NCBI GenBank assembly: GCA_000320545.1
Contig: ADNK01003488.1
Coordinates: 1 to 64,000, forward strand
DNA: 64,000 bases
Direction of reading: 5' to 3'
Origin: Bigelowiella natans CCMP2755
Lineage: Eukaryota > Cercozoa > Chlorarachniophyceae
Shown: positions 25,476 through 35,759 of the stretch, in pieces
Numbering within the stretch: the stretch's first letter is position 1
How the letters are laid out: every line of letters begins with the position of its first letter
The notes under the pieces: model-generated
The model's database searches: none
Told to the model about the DNA's origin: nothing
What the model saw: only the letters and a program-made list of their open reading frames with translations
Translations under genes and position numbers: made by a program

Positions 25476-28400
25476 TCATGCGTCATCCTCATAATCCAAC
25501 CCATAAAAAAGAGATTTGGTATTGAACGGCCGATACATATGCCCTCCCTTGGAAATTCCATCTGAAAGCAAAAGTTTAGTTGGGTCCGCATGCCTGCTAT
25601 AATTTCTCAGCAATTGAGTTCGTCTGTGATCTGTAATTCCAACGACCAGTTCTGGAAGTTCATACAAACTAAGAACTGGTAAGAATGTCAGTACAACTTG
25701 ACGGAATTTCTTTTTTACGTACTCATTCGAAGCGCCTGTTTTCAATTTTTTGGTCTTTCGGTTGGGAATACTTTTAAGTTCTGCATTCCATTTCTCAGCT
25801 AATACTTGCAATGCATCAGGCATGTCCACTATTTTGAGGAGTAGGCGCATTGTAGTGTCCTGTGAGTACATGTACTCTAATGGCTGGTGAGGGGCGAGAA
25901 TGCGATCAGCTGCGAGCTCATAATACAATTGCATCACTTTCAATGCTAGGCTCATCACGATGATATTTCTAGGAAGCCTTGGAAGCAGATCTGTACGATG
26001 AGGATTTTTGGGTAAATTTCGAGTTGGAATAATTCTTACTTTCATGACTGGAGATACTACGTGACCAAATATACTCCTTACGAGCTTCGTTAGCCCAGTT
26101 CTTTTTGCACGAATTTCTTCTTGCTTTATTTTCTCCATCGAGAAAAACGTACCCCCATGAACTTTGAGCTCTCTGACCTCTTTCCTAGTGCAACCTGCTG
26201 CTGCTTCAACATCCAACACCGCAAAGCCGCATGCAAGGTCATAACAGTCTTCGGCATCTACATACTCATCGGTCTCTTCATTGGAGTTTCTGCTGCTTTG
26301 AATCAACTTCACTGTTGGTCTCCTAGATATTGAAGAAACCCTCTTTTTTTTTCCACCTTGTGTTTTCAGTGAATCTCCGTTTCGAGACCGCCTCCCCCCT
26401 CCTCCTTTCGAGTTATCGCTGCTGCTCCAGCGAGGCGTTCTAGCATAATGCCCTGGTAGTGGTCGGACAAGAACGGAAAGCTCAATCAGAAGAGTAGCAT
26501 GTGGTCGTGTTGTCCTTACAACGAAAGAATTCCAGTGGTTTGGCTTATGTGAGCCACCACCACCACCACCACCTTTAGGATCTAGTCTCCACACATCCTC
26601 TTCCCTTTCACTCCATTTTACTTTAGAAATATGTACATTTGAAATAGGTTCGTTGTCATCAAGAATGCACACGCGAACACGTCTGGCAGCAATACGTCTT
26701 CTTGCCCTTTGGTTAGCTGGTATTGGTATACCAGCTGCTTGCAGTAATTCTACCATGACTGTCTTCGTTTCCATCTTTTCCATAGCCGCTGCTGCTTTTC
26801 TATGCTGTCGTTGCTGCTGCTGTGGCTTAGGCGCCACTGTTGCGTATGGAAGAGGTGACTTCTGTAACATAGCCCGCTCTTCACCGCCTTTTGTAGAAGA
26901 AGGCTCTAAAGCAAAATCCTTCCAACAGAACCCACTCGGTTCATATTGGGGATGTATCCTATAAGACAACTTATTCTGCAACCGTTTATCGTAGCGTTTG
27001 AGCGCACTCAATCGATATGTTGTTGGCATGCCTTCAATATTAAAAAGGTAAGAAACAGGGGATGGCAGAACAGAAGACATAAGACGCCTTAAAATTAAGT
27101 TTCCAAGCCGAGTGCCATTAGTAATCATCCCCATAAACTCTTCAACGTCAACTTGACCGTTCGAATCCTTATCCGCCACACGGAATATACCTCTTGCAGT
27201 ACGTGGATCAACCCCTAGTTCCACCAGGCCTTCTTCAAACTCAGAGGTAGTGAAGTAGCCCTTTGCCCCAGTGTAGGATGAAATTACAGCTTTGATGGTT
27301 TCAACTTCCAGATCTTTCTTCATGTGATCTGATATCATCTGATTTGCATACTGTGCAAATTCCTTGAATCCTAATTCTCCATTTCCATCTTTATCTGCTT
27401 GGGCAAAGAGCTCTTCAATGGATCCATCGGATGGATCAAGGCCCATAGCACGAGTAGCAACCTTAAACTCCTCCAACCCCAAAGTCCTGTTCCCATTATC
27501 ATCATATCTATCTAAAATTGCTTCAAAGGCTATCTGCATGTCAGCCATTTCAGCCCGCTCTAGCTCCTGATACAATCCAGATTCCCCAAATATAGAAGAT
27601 CTATTACCTTTTCTTCCAAACGATGATTTTATTGAGGAGGACGGATGAGGAAAGGCTGGTGTGTCTTGAGAAAAATTATGCTTCATCTCACGTTGCGAAT
27701 AACGATGATTGGAGACGTTGTCTTGATGTTTTTCGTCGTCGAAACTATCAGTCATCTTCTTTGTTTCCAATTTGTGGTCACTGTTATGGGGTTGCTGGTT
27801 ATTAAAATTGACTCTGTCCCCATGCTGAATCTGATTTTCAGAATGTTGTTTTATATCGTCTTCATCACTCTTATATCTACCTACTTGATCATCGTGATTC
27901 TCATTATCTGACTTGTTTTCAGGAGGAGAACTGTTTTGATGGTAATTTTGTTCCTGCTGCTCTGCTTGGCCAAGATACGCAAGGACTCGTTCATAACTCG
28001 GTTGCACCTCCAATACATTAGGATCTGGATTTGTGATTAAATCAACAAATTCCTCTAATTGCCGCATATTTTCCTCTGAAACTTCATATCCACGGGACGC
28101 CAATTCGGTTTGAAAAGCAGCATAATTCCGAGTGTGGTACATTTTGTAGAGCATCACGAAAGTTCTATATTGTTCAAATGATAGGCGAACTCCGCCAGAA
28201 TCTCCGTACAGTAAGAATTGGTTCTTACTACTACTACTACTACTACCTTGGTCTAAGTTATTAGCTTCCTCATGCTTAAGCCACTCACAAAACATGTCTA
28301 TGAATGTATCATTATAGTCGTGATGGTATCCGTAGCCGAGTTCTCTTAAGGCGTCAAGTACCTCATCGTTATCTATCACTCCATTTCCATCGACATCGTA

Positions 28401-31400
28401 TTGATTGAATTGTTGGCACAGTATCCTTTCCTCCTCAGGATCAAGATCATCTACTGCCAAGTTGGAAGATGAAGTGTTGGCGGAGTTATTGTCCAACTCC
28501 ACTGCCCCATCATCGCCCCCATTCTTGTGCTCTTTTCTTGTGGCTTGCTGCTGCGTACTTTTCACCTCACTACCATCAACTAATTTTTGGTCGTGGTCGT
28601 TGTCGCGTATATTTTGTTGTCCTTGGATGATAGCAGTAGTAGCGTTTGTTTGAGACGGTGTCCCTTCTTCTTCTTGTTGATATTTTTGTTGTTGTCCTTG
28701 TTGTTCTACTAGTACATTGTTGTCTCCTCCTCCTCCTCCTCCTCCTCCTCCTCCTCCTTTTTGTTCTTGTTCTTGTTCTTCTCCGAAGCTCCTTCTGGTT
28801 TCCATCATAACAGAGGTTGAACCACCATCTAAGAACCCACGTTGGCGATTTGTTGTTAATATACTTGGTCGTTTCTCTGCTGGGTCCTGCATGAACTCCA
28901 TTGTTCCTGCTTCTTCCAAGATGGTGCCCCCATTGCCGATTAACTCATGATCGTTGCCAGCATCATAATCGTCCTCCTTACTACTTTGTCGTTCTTTCCC
29001 CTCCTTATTATGTGATTGTTTCTGATTATCGTCACTATTATTATTATTATTAGTAGTAGTAGTAGTAGTAGCATTGGGTTGACTGAGTGATGATGCCGAT
29101 CCTGTCACCATAGGCAAGAAGAATCCCTTAGCTGCTCCTGCTGCGACACTGCTGCCTCCTTGGTTACTTATTGGTTTTCTTTCGTTTTTATTCTTGCGTT
29201 GAATTTTGCCTTCATCATCTTTCGGTCTTAATTTTTGATGTTTTTTCTTTTTTTCATCATCTTTTTCTTCGTCAACCTGATCATCATCACCTTCAAGATG
29301 AACTATCTGAATTTCATCATCTACTTGATTATTAGTAGTATCATCATTTTGTTCTGCGATCATATTTTCTTGATCCGCTTTCAAGGCACTAGCACCGCTG
29401 TTCTCTGGGCCACACTCTTCTCCTCTTATAATTTGGTCCTCTTTTCTGATATTAGTTGCTTCAATATTGGTTTTAAGAGTAGACTTCCTTTCGGCACGCT
29501 GGACCCCACTAGGTATAAAAAACTGGTGCTTATTTCCTTCATCTTTATGCTCATTTCCTGCATCTTGAACATCTTCAACGATTAGCCCTTTATTGACCAC
29601 TGAAACACCATCTTCCTTTTGTATTGTGCTCGTTGGCGCACTACTAGTTGTTCGACTGTTTTTATCCATCTTATCTATATCGTTGTTCCCAACTTGATGA
29701 TGATGAGAAGGGGGAGGACTAGAAGATAGCTGTTCTACAGTGTTATCTTGAGTAGTCTGGGCGTGGTCAAAGTCTTTGATTTCTGTTAAAGATTGGTTAG
29801 TGCGAATGTGATGAAAAGGATGATTACTTCAAGAGGAAACGTTTTGATCATACATGATGATGAGATGATTGTATAAGCTAAAGTTGTTACCAGCTTTGCC
29901 GACAATGTCCTCTTCAGCAACTTTGTCAATAGCATCGTCTTCTTTTTCTTCAACAGTATCAATAGTCCCGATTCTTAGATCACGATCCAATGATGGTGGA
30001 TTATCTTGATTCCATCCCTCGCCTTTAATCGTATCTGATTGATGTTCTCCTTTATTATCCTCATAGATAACGCCTTCTTCATGTTTAGTGCCGATCGTTT
30101 TTGTTTTCCCTTCTTCCTTAATATTCAAAATCTGAAACACAAAAGAGAGTTGAGTTTGGCTAATAAATTTGATAGAAATATTGATTGTGTAGTGAATGAT
30201 TGCCTTGTCGACATCTGGCTGTTTCTGATCATCGTCGGGGGTTTCCTTGGGATTTGGTTTATGTCTTCTCGCGTCCCCCTTCATCGATTCAGACTCTGGG
30301 TCTTCTGCTCTTACCTTTTTCTCTGCAACAATTTTACCTTCTTTTTGGTCCTAAAATTAAAAATGGATCGAGTTGAAAATCATTTTATATTCAAGAATGC
30401 GGACTAAATTATCACCTTATCCTTGTTTCTAGATCTTCCAAAAAATGAAAAGAACACACTCCTACACATTCATGCAATATTAAACAAATAATTCTTCATA
30501 CTTAGCTGGGGCTGGGCAATTTACACATATTAACGTTAAAATTACTGTCTCTTCGATTTCGAAAATATTTCTGAAATCTTCACCGCCAATATCCTGTTAA
30601 AAAGCTACACAATCATATCATGTTTTCCCAACACCATAAAATCTGATTTTACTTTTTCCTTTTGAGAGCTAAAGTATCAATTTTATGCACCAGAGTCAAC
30701 ACCCTGATAACCACCCATTGCATATGAACAAAAGGAAAAAAGAATTCACCGCCTTTGTAAATTTTACCTATCAAAGTCATCGTTTTTGACAGCTTCCTCC
30801 TTTTTTCCATGTAACTCGCCCATCTAAAGTTCAGCTTAGTATAAATAAGTCCGTTTGATTTCAGGGGTGAATAATTTTAACCTCGAAGTCGAATTTGTAT
30901 TTATCCCCGATCCTGGTTTCAGCCCTTTCACGTAGTAGCAATACCAAGAAATAACACGCTTAGTGTATTTCAAGCTATAAACACAAGCAATAATTTATTT
31001 GTTGATTAATTTCTACTTCGAGATTTTTTCCTTGAGTGCCCTAGCTTCTTTGTACCTCATTTGGTCCTTTGCCTAAGTTAAACACGACAGCTGCCTGTGA
31101 AAACAGAGTACTTGCAATTCCAAATAATACATAAACCGTAAGGAGGAACGGTCATCCTCTACGATAACAAAACTATACTTGCTAAGTTACCATGCTCATC
31201 TCTTCTTTCGCGTTTGCTAGAACCAAATCTGCCTCTTTTTCCCAAGCCAATCCCTCTGAATCATTCCATCTTTCGACTTTATATTCTTCTTTAATTTCTT
31301 CCTTTTTGTCCACGGTTTTTGACGTAGAAATTGGTGTTAATGGGGCCTTGGCCATCGATGGCATACAAGCCTGTAATAATGAGTTGCAATGAAGTCATGC

Positions 31401-31473
31401 GGTCCTGGAAAATTACAAGAGTTTGTTGTACCTCCTGAATTAATCTTTCGTTATCCTTCCATACGCTCCCCAT
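25476..31473 (-). CDS. EF-hand protein with nephrocystin-1-like C-terminus
   Basis: Nine exons join in phase: 31473-31432, 31370-31191, 31072-31017, 30912-30882, 30823-30768, 30570-30546, 30350-30204, 30131-29891, 29782-25476. They give about 1,694 residues. The 30204/30203 donor would be GC rather than GT. The N-terminal third is acidic, Lys/Glu-rich and low-complexity. Four EF-hand loops follow: DVDGNGVIDNDE (28396-28361), a loop around DDNGNRTLGLEE (about 27520-27480), DKDGNGELGFKE (about 27401-27366) and DKDSNGQVDVEE (about 27174-27139). The C-terminal about 450 residues match the nephrocystin-1 pattern: RVCILDDNEPISNVHISKVKW, CGFAVLDV, VHGGTFF and a final FRQVVLTFLPVLSLYELP stretch. Nephrocystin-1 acts at the ciliary transition zone; animal forms carry an SH3 domain instead of EF-hands. 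The family call rests on remembered patterns, not a search. The small 5' exons are less certain than the last three. Confidence 0.72.
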
Positions 31474-31495
31474 TCTGAGGAATCCATTATTACAA

Positions 31496-31541
<46 letters not shown>

Positions 31542-32363
31542 ATTCACGTTTTACCCAATTTCCAACTCGTCGGGAGGTTGTAAGAAAGGTGCGAACATCT
31601 TTGCTTTACAGTCTTTACACAGGTCACTGATCAGAGTCTAGTCGTTGTAACATCATCGTCATGTTCGTAGTCTTTTTCTTCTTCTTCTTTTTGTTCTACG
31701 CCGTTCTAATTGTCCAGGTACTCCCCCTCCTTCCTGGTTGTTCTTGTTTGTGATGATTGTGGAAGATGAGTAGTGGCAGTAGTAGTAGTTGTAGTTGTAA
31801 GTAGGTGGTTGATGTATGTAACGATGTGATTTCAAACCTGGAGCACATGTGAGTAAAAAAGAAGAACAACGAACGACGTTAATCAGTACATCAATCATTA
31901 TTTACATGTCGTCTTAACAATATTGCCTCTCTTGCAATTCGATACACAAATTCCCGACACTGCCCGGGAATTTACTGATCGGGAATTTTGCCTTCTGGTC
32001 GCTCTTCTGCTTCCGTCTCTTGCAGGAGTCGCAGAGAGAGCTAGAGGGGGGTATCATCGGTAGTAGGTGGAGGGAGGGAGGGAGGGAGGGAGGGAGGGAG
32101 GGAGAGAGAGAGGGATTGATGATGACGACGATACTTATGATGATAATAGTGATGGTGATAATAATGAGCACTACGATAACAGACACGATGTCGTTGAGCC
32201 TGCTGCCATATATGCTCACCCTACCCCTCTTGGCTCAATTCCCCAGGTCTTCCATGCTCATAGTTGCTAGGAGACAAGAATGAAACAGATCACTAAATCA
32301 AAAATTTTGATACGAACTGGTTGTTGTTGTTGTTGTTGTTGTTCTTGTTGAGGTGTACAATAG
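31474..32363. other. Divergent spacer with (GT)n and (GGGA)n tracts
   Basis: The spacer lies between the starts of the EF-hand/nephrocystin-like gene and the SRPBCC gene. It holds a (GT)n run (31500-31540), a (GGGA)n run (32068-32113) and a (TTG)n run (about 32320-32345). The first exon of the SRPBCC gene may lie in its right part but I could not define it. No palindromic-word island is present. Confidence 0.6.
32068..32113 (+). repeat. (GGGA)n tract, G-quadruplex candidate
   Basis: About eight consecutive GGGA units followed by GAGAGA. Runs of three guanines separated by one base are the strongest simple predictor of an intramolecular G-quadruplex. It lies upstream of the SRPBCC gene and of the divergently transcribed EF-hand gene, a promoter-like position. 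Confidence 0.9.
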
Positions 32364-33723
32364 CAGCTGGGATCTCGACATATGCTGTGGAGGTGCTTCC
32401 TGAAATTCACCATCCAGGTGGACTATTCCTTCGAAAAAGAACACAATATTACAAATCCCGCTACAACGTTCTGCCGATAACAAGTCGAACACGTTCTCCT
32501 CGTGAAAAATTGAAGGCTCGCTGTAGTTCCATTGATTCAGGTCGTACTGTAGTTCCTGGTTTGCACTTAATTGATGATGATGATGATGATACTGATGATG
32601 ATTATAATTATAATTATGACGATGATGATAATGATGATGATGATGACGACGATGGCGACGAAGCTCCTAAAAAACGCCGTTATTCTTCGTTATTCTAATA
32701 AATAAAGCTTGTAACTATTAGGAATTGAATCCCTTCTTCCGAGAGACTCCGGTATGAAATTCTTTATTTACATTCTCTCGCGTCCTGATGCTGCTATTGC
32801 TGAAATTGACAGTAAAGAAAGATGCCATTCTAGCTGTACCACGTTCACATTGTTTCAATGTAATCACTAACTTCGAAGGTTTGTCAAATTTTCAACACTT
32901 TCCCTTACATCTCCAATCGTAGTTGTGTTGTGTATGGGAGTGGGGCATGGGTGGGTGGGAGGAGCACCTGTCGGTGAGCTTTTGTATGACGTTGTTGTCG
33001 TTGTTGTTGTTGTTGTTGTTGGTCCTGGAACGTATACAATGCTCCTTACCTTCCATGCAACAATCTCTCGTCGTCGTCAATTCTCATTAACTAATTATAA
33101 ATATACCACCATCTTCTGCTGCCTCTATGCCTTTGGATGTGTATTCCTTACATTGTATCTTGTTACCTCCAAATTATGGAATGATTTTTTTAAAGAGTGT
33201 GTGCATGATTTCTTATTATCAAAGTTGAATTGTTTGACTAATGATCCAAACAATATTATATTTCATAACCCAGAATATCCTAAGTGGACTGGCGCTGTAA
33301 GTAAAGCAACTATATTGGAGTACGACGACTTGGTATGATGTGCATTTTTTGTTAGTCAGATAGTAAGAGGATTTTGAAATCTTTTTCTATTCTTCAGGGT
33401 CGTGGGAAAGTTGTGGCCTACGAAGCTGGGGCATTTGGTCTTACCGCTTCATATACTCTCTCATACACGTAAGTTGATAAAAACGCAATACGTGAATCCA
33501 TAACAATGTTTTTGCTAAGGTACGGAGGACAACATACACTTGCATGGGAATCGATAGCGGGGAGTATTAAAAAGATTGTAGGAGCCTACGATTTAGAGGA
33601 CAAAAATGTATCTGAAAACTAGATAGAATTTTGTTGTCAGGAATAACCTTTTCTATATCCCAGGAAACCACAAAAGTTACTTACACCCTTGGGGTGGATC
33701 TAGGGTATAAAAGACACTCTCCT

Positions 33724-33760
<37 letters not shown>

Positions 33761-33765
33761 TCTCG

Positions 33766-33833
<68 letters not shown>

Positions 33834-33893
33834 CATAATTTGTATTGCGTGTAGTGCAGATTAAAACACACAATCACACACACACACACACAC

Positions 33894-33938
<45 letters not shown>

Positions 33939-34033
33939 ACAAAGGCTTAGTAAGCAGTTGAGTAAGATGAATATGGTTCAGTAATATGTCGAGTAAAGTG
34001 TACAAGCAATATTTGCATAACAAATATATATAT

Positions 34034-34071
<38 letters not shown>

Positions 34072-34618
34072 CATTTGTATATGTATAGTGCATATATTAT
34101 AATTATAACATGAATTTCAAAAACAATGTAACTGATATGTGCACCCCAGGTTTTATCTTCCTTCGTATTTAAAGCGGTCTGTCACAAAATTGATAATATC
34201 TGTGGCACTTGGAGAGCTACGTCGGTTCTCGGAAAATACACTGGGGGAGTTCACTGTGAAGAATGCTGAAGCAATGAAAGAAGTGAAACATGATGACGAT
34301 CCTGAGAACGAAATGGACGCTGACTGCAATTTGGCGACATACAAACGTTACTCGGAGACTGAAGAGGCTAAGCATGATGGAGTGCCGATGGAGGAAAGTG
34401 TTGTGAAGATTTCATCTGACACAAGTGACAATCTGGCGGACGCAAGCTGTCCCAAAATACCCATAGTCGAAAAATCAGATGTAGAACCGAAAGAGCCGAT
34501 TCAAAAGCCCGAATCTAGACACGATGAAAGGATCCATCGAGTTCGCAAACGGGACAGGGTGCGAACTTGGATACGAGGTGTGCGGCAACGATTTTCAATC
34601 CGCAGGACTGGCAGTTAG
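32364..34618 (+). CDS. SRPBCC (START/polyketide-cyclase-like) lipid-binding-fold protein
   Basis: Eight exons join in phase: 32364?-32678, 32722-32751, 32813-32878, 33274-33332, 33398-33468, 33520-33607, 33664-33704, 34150-34618. The first exon's start is unknown and an upstream exon is likely. The core reads as the SRPBCC helix-grip fold: AVPRSHCFNVITNFEEYPKW, then EYDDLGRGKVVAYEAG, SYTLSYTYGG and VTYTLGVDLGFYLPSYLKR, with a C-terminal helix SVALGELRRF. These domains bind hydrophobic ligands in a deep pocket; the ligand here is unknown. The first exon codes an Asp-rich low-complexity run. The tail after the domain is acidic, then ends strongly basic (RVRKRDRVRTWIRG). The 395-bp intron 32879-33273 contains a (GTT)n tract, and the 445-bp intron 33705-34149 contains four dinucleotide tracts. 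The first junction (43-bp intron with GTTATT donor) is the weakest. Confidence 0.8.
33728..33935 (+). repeat. Compound intronic microsatellite (CT)n-(CA)n-(GA)n-(CA)n-(TA)n
   Basis: Inside the seventh intron of the SRPBCC gene, (CT)n at 33728-33758, (CA)n at 33772-33798, (AG)n at 33799-33831 and then (CA)n and (TA)n to 33935 follow one another. The (CT)n and (AG)n blocks are complementary and could pair in the pre-mRNA, with the first (CA)n block in the loop. Confidence 0.9.
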
Positions 34619-35394
34619 AGTTGATTGCGACGCATGTTTCTCAATGTGCATCATGACGATGTTGGTGGTGATGTCTCGATGACAATTCAAAGGGTGGTAC
34701 AACTGTGAGATGCCAGATCATGGAAATGAAGATGCTGCGGTGTGGAACACGCTAGCCAAGTGCAATGCAGAGCAACAATGCTGCAGGCGAATCAGTCTAG
34801 TCATTCATTGATGCGCATGCACGGCTGAGCAGTGTTTGCATGCTTGGCATGTGGCTAGCTAGAAGCAGTGCTGAAATCTTCATGCGTCTGCAATTGCTGG
34901 ATTGCGTGGAAGTGACAAACCGCCGCGCATGAAGCTCTGAGCTCAACGTCTGTGAATTGCAGTCGTCAGGTGTGAACCTCCCGCATGAGCCATTCCCTCA
35001 CCATTTTGGTGTTGGAATTGCTTCGTTCACTTGCAGGCAACAGACACAACGCGTGTGATGCGTGTGTGGCATGCTCAACAAACTGTGTCCACACGACAGA
35101 CACTGCAACCAGACTGGCACACAAGGCAACGTGGCTGTTTGTTTCGCACGCTGGCACGTGCGGCCACGTGTGCATTTCAACGCCAGGACGTGGCTGTGCC
35201 TGGCAGTCGTTCACTTTTTCACTCATCAACCAATCACACAGCTAGACAGACAGTTGCGCGAAATTCCTGCATTTCGATGCTTGTGAAGTGCGAATGTGCC
35301 TGCTTCATTCACACGTTAGAAGAGAAGGGCAATGAGAAGAGGAGGAGGAGGAAGAGGAGGGGGAGGAGGAGGAGTGGGAAGAACAAAAAATGTT
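34619..35394. other. Spacer between SRPBCC gene and retrotransposon: palindromic-word island
   Basis: Rich in TGCATG, GCTAGC, CACGTG and GTGTG-type words, like the other 3' flanks. It ends in a purine run (about 35336-35390) directly before the 5' LTR. Open frames here have no recognisable domain. The phrase CTGTGTCCACACGA is shared with the spacer before ATM (near 11547). Confidence 0.6.
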
Positions 35395-35720
35395 TGTAGC
35401 GCGTACCACTACGCGGGCACAAGTCACGTGCGACAACAAAGGGGTTGTCGCGGATATAGAATATAGATAACGTAGATATTAATACAGCATAGGCACGTGG
35501 GTTCCGGCGGGACTCATGGCAGCACACCGGAAGTGTGCTGCCCCACGTGCGGCGGCATTCGCGAAAGCTTCGCGAATGATTACGCAGTGCACGATTTAAT
35601 AAAAATATAATCTTTAATAAAAATAAACACAACTCTTCAAAAGGAAGCAAACGTGCCTTTCCCCCCCCCTGCCTACTTGTGCACGTAGCGCCTCGGCCTG
35701 TGAACACCTTACGCGCAACA
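35395..35720 (+). repeat. 5' LTR
   Basis: 326 bp from TGTAGCGCG to CGCGCAACA, identical by eye to 40785-41110. It contains three CACGTG palindromes, two nested hairpins (35493-35550), a third hairpin (35556-35578), and AATAAA-like runs around 35600-35625 that could serve polyadenylation. Confidence 0.97.
35493..35578 (+). other. Nested stem-loops in the LTR
   Basis: Outer arms GCACGTGGG (35493-35501) and CCCACGTGC (35542-35550) enclose inner arms GCAGCACAC (35519-35527) and GTGTGCTGC (35533-35541) with loop CGGAA. The 17-nt bulge is on one side only. Immediately downstream, CATTCGCGAA (35556-35565) and TTCGCGAATG (35569-35578) form a 10-bp hairpin with a 3-nt loop. All arms are perfect, and the same structure is present in the 3' LTR 5,390 bp downstream. 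Confidence 0.9.
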
Positions 35721-35725
35721 ACCTT

Positions 35726-35743
35726 TGGCTTCCACACACGGGA
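35726..35743 (+). other. Primer-binding site
   Basis: Six bases after the 5' LTR starts TGGCTTCCACACACGGGA, beginning with the TGG that pairs with a tRNA 3' CCA. The implied tRNA would end in TGTGGAAGCCA with discriminator G. I could not identify which tRNA this is. Confidence 0.65.
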
Positions 35744-35759
35744 AACGATTTGACTAACA

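Noticed and set aside
29235-29585. Plus-strand hydrophobic open frame resembling a membrane protein
   Set aside because: Antisense shadow of the acidic low-complexity N-terminal part of the EF-hand/nephrocystin-like gene; Glu/Asp codons read as Phe/Ile/Leu in reverse.
32925-33338. 137-codon open frame with poly-Val
   Set aside because: Most of it is intron 32879-33273. Only its last part (33274-33332) is coding, joined to 32878 in phase to give FEEYPKW.
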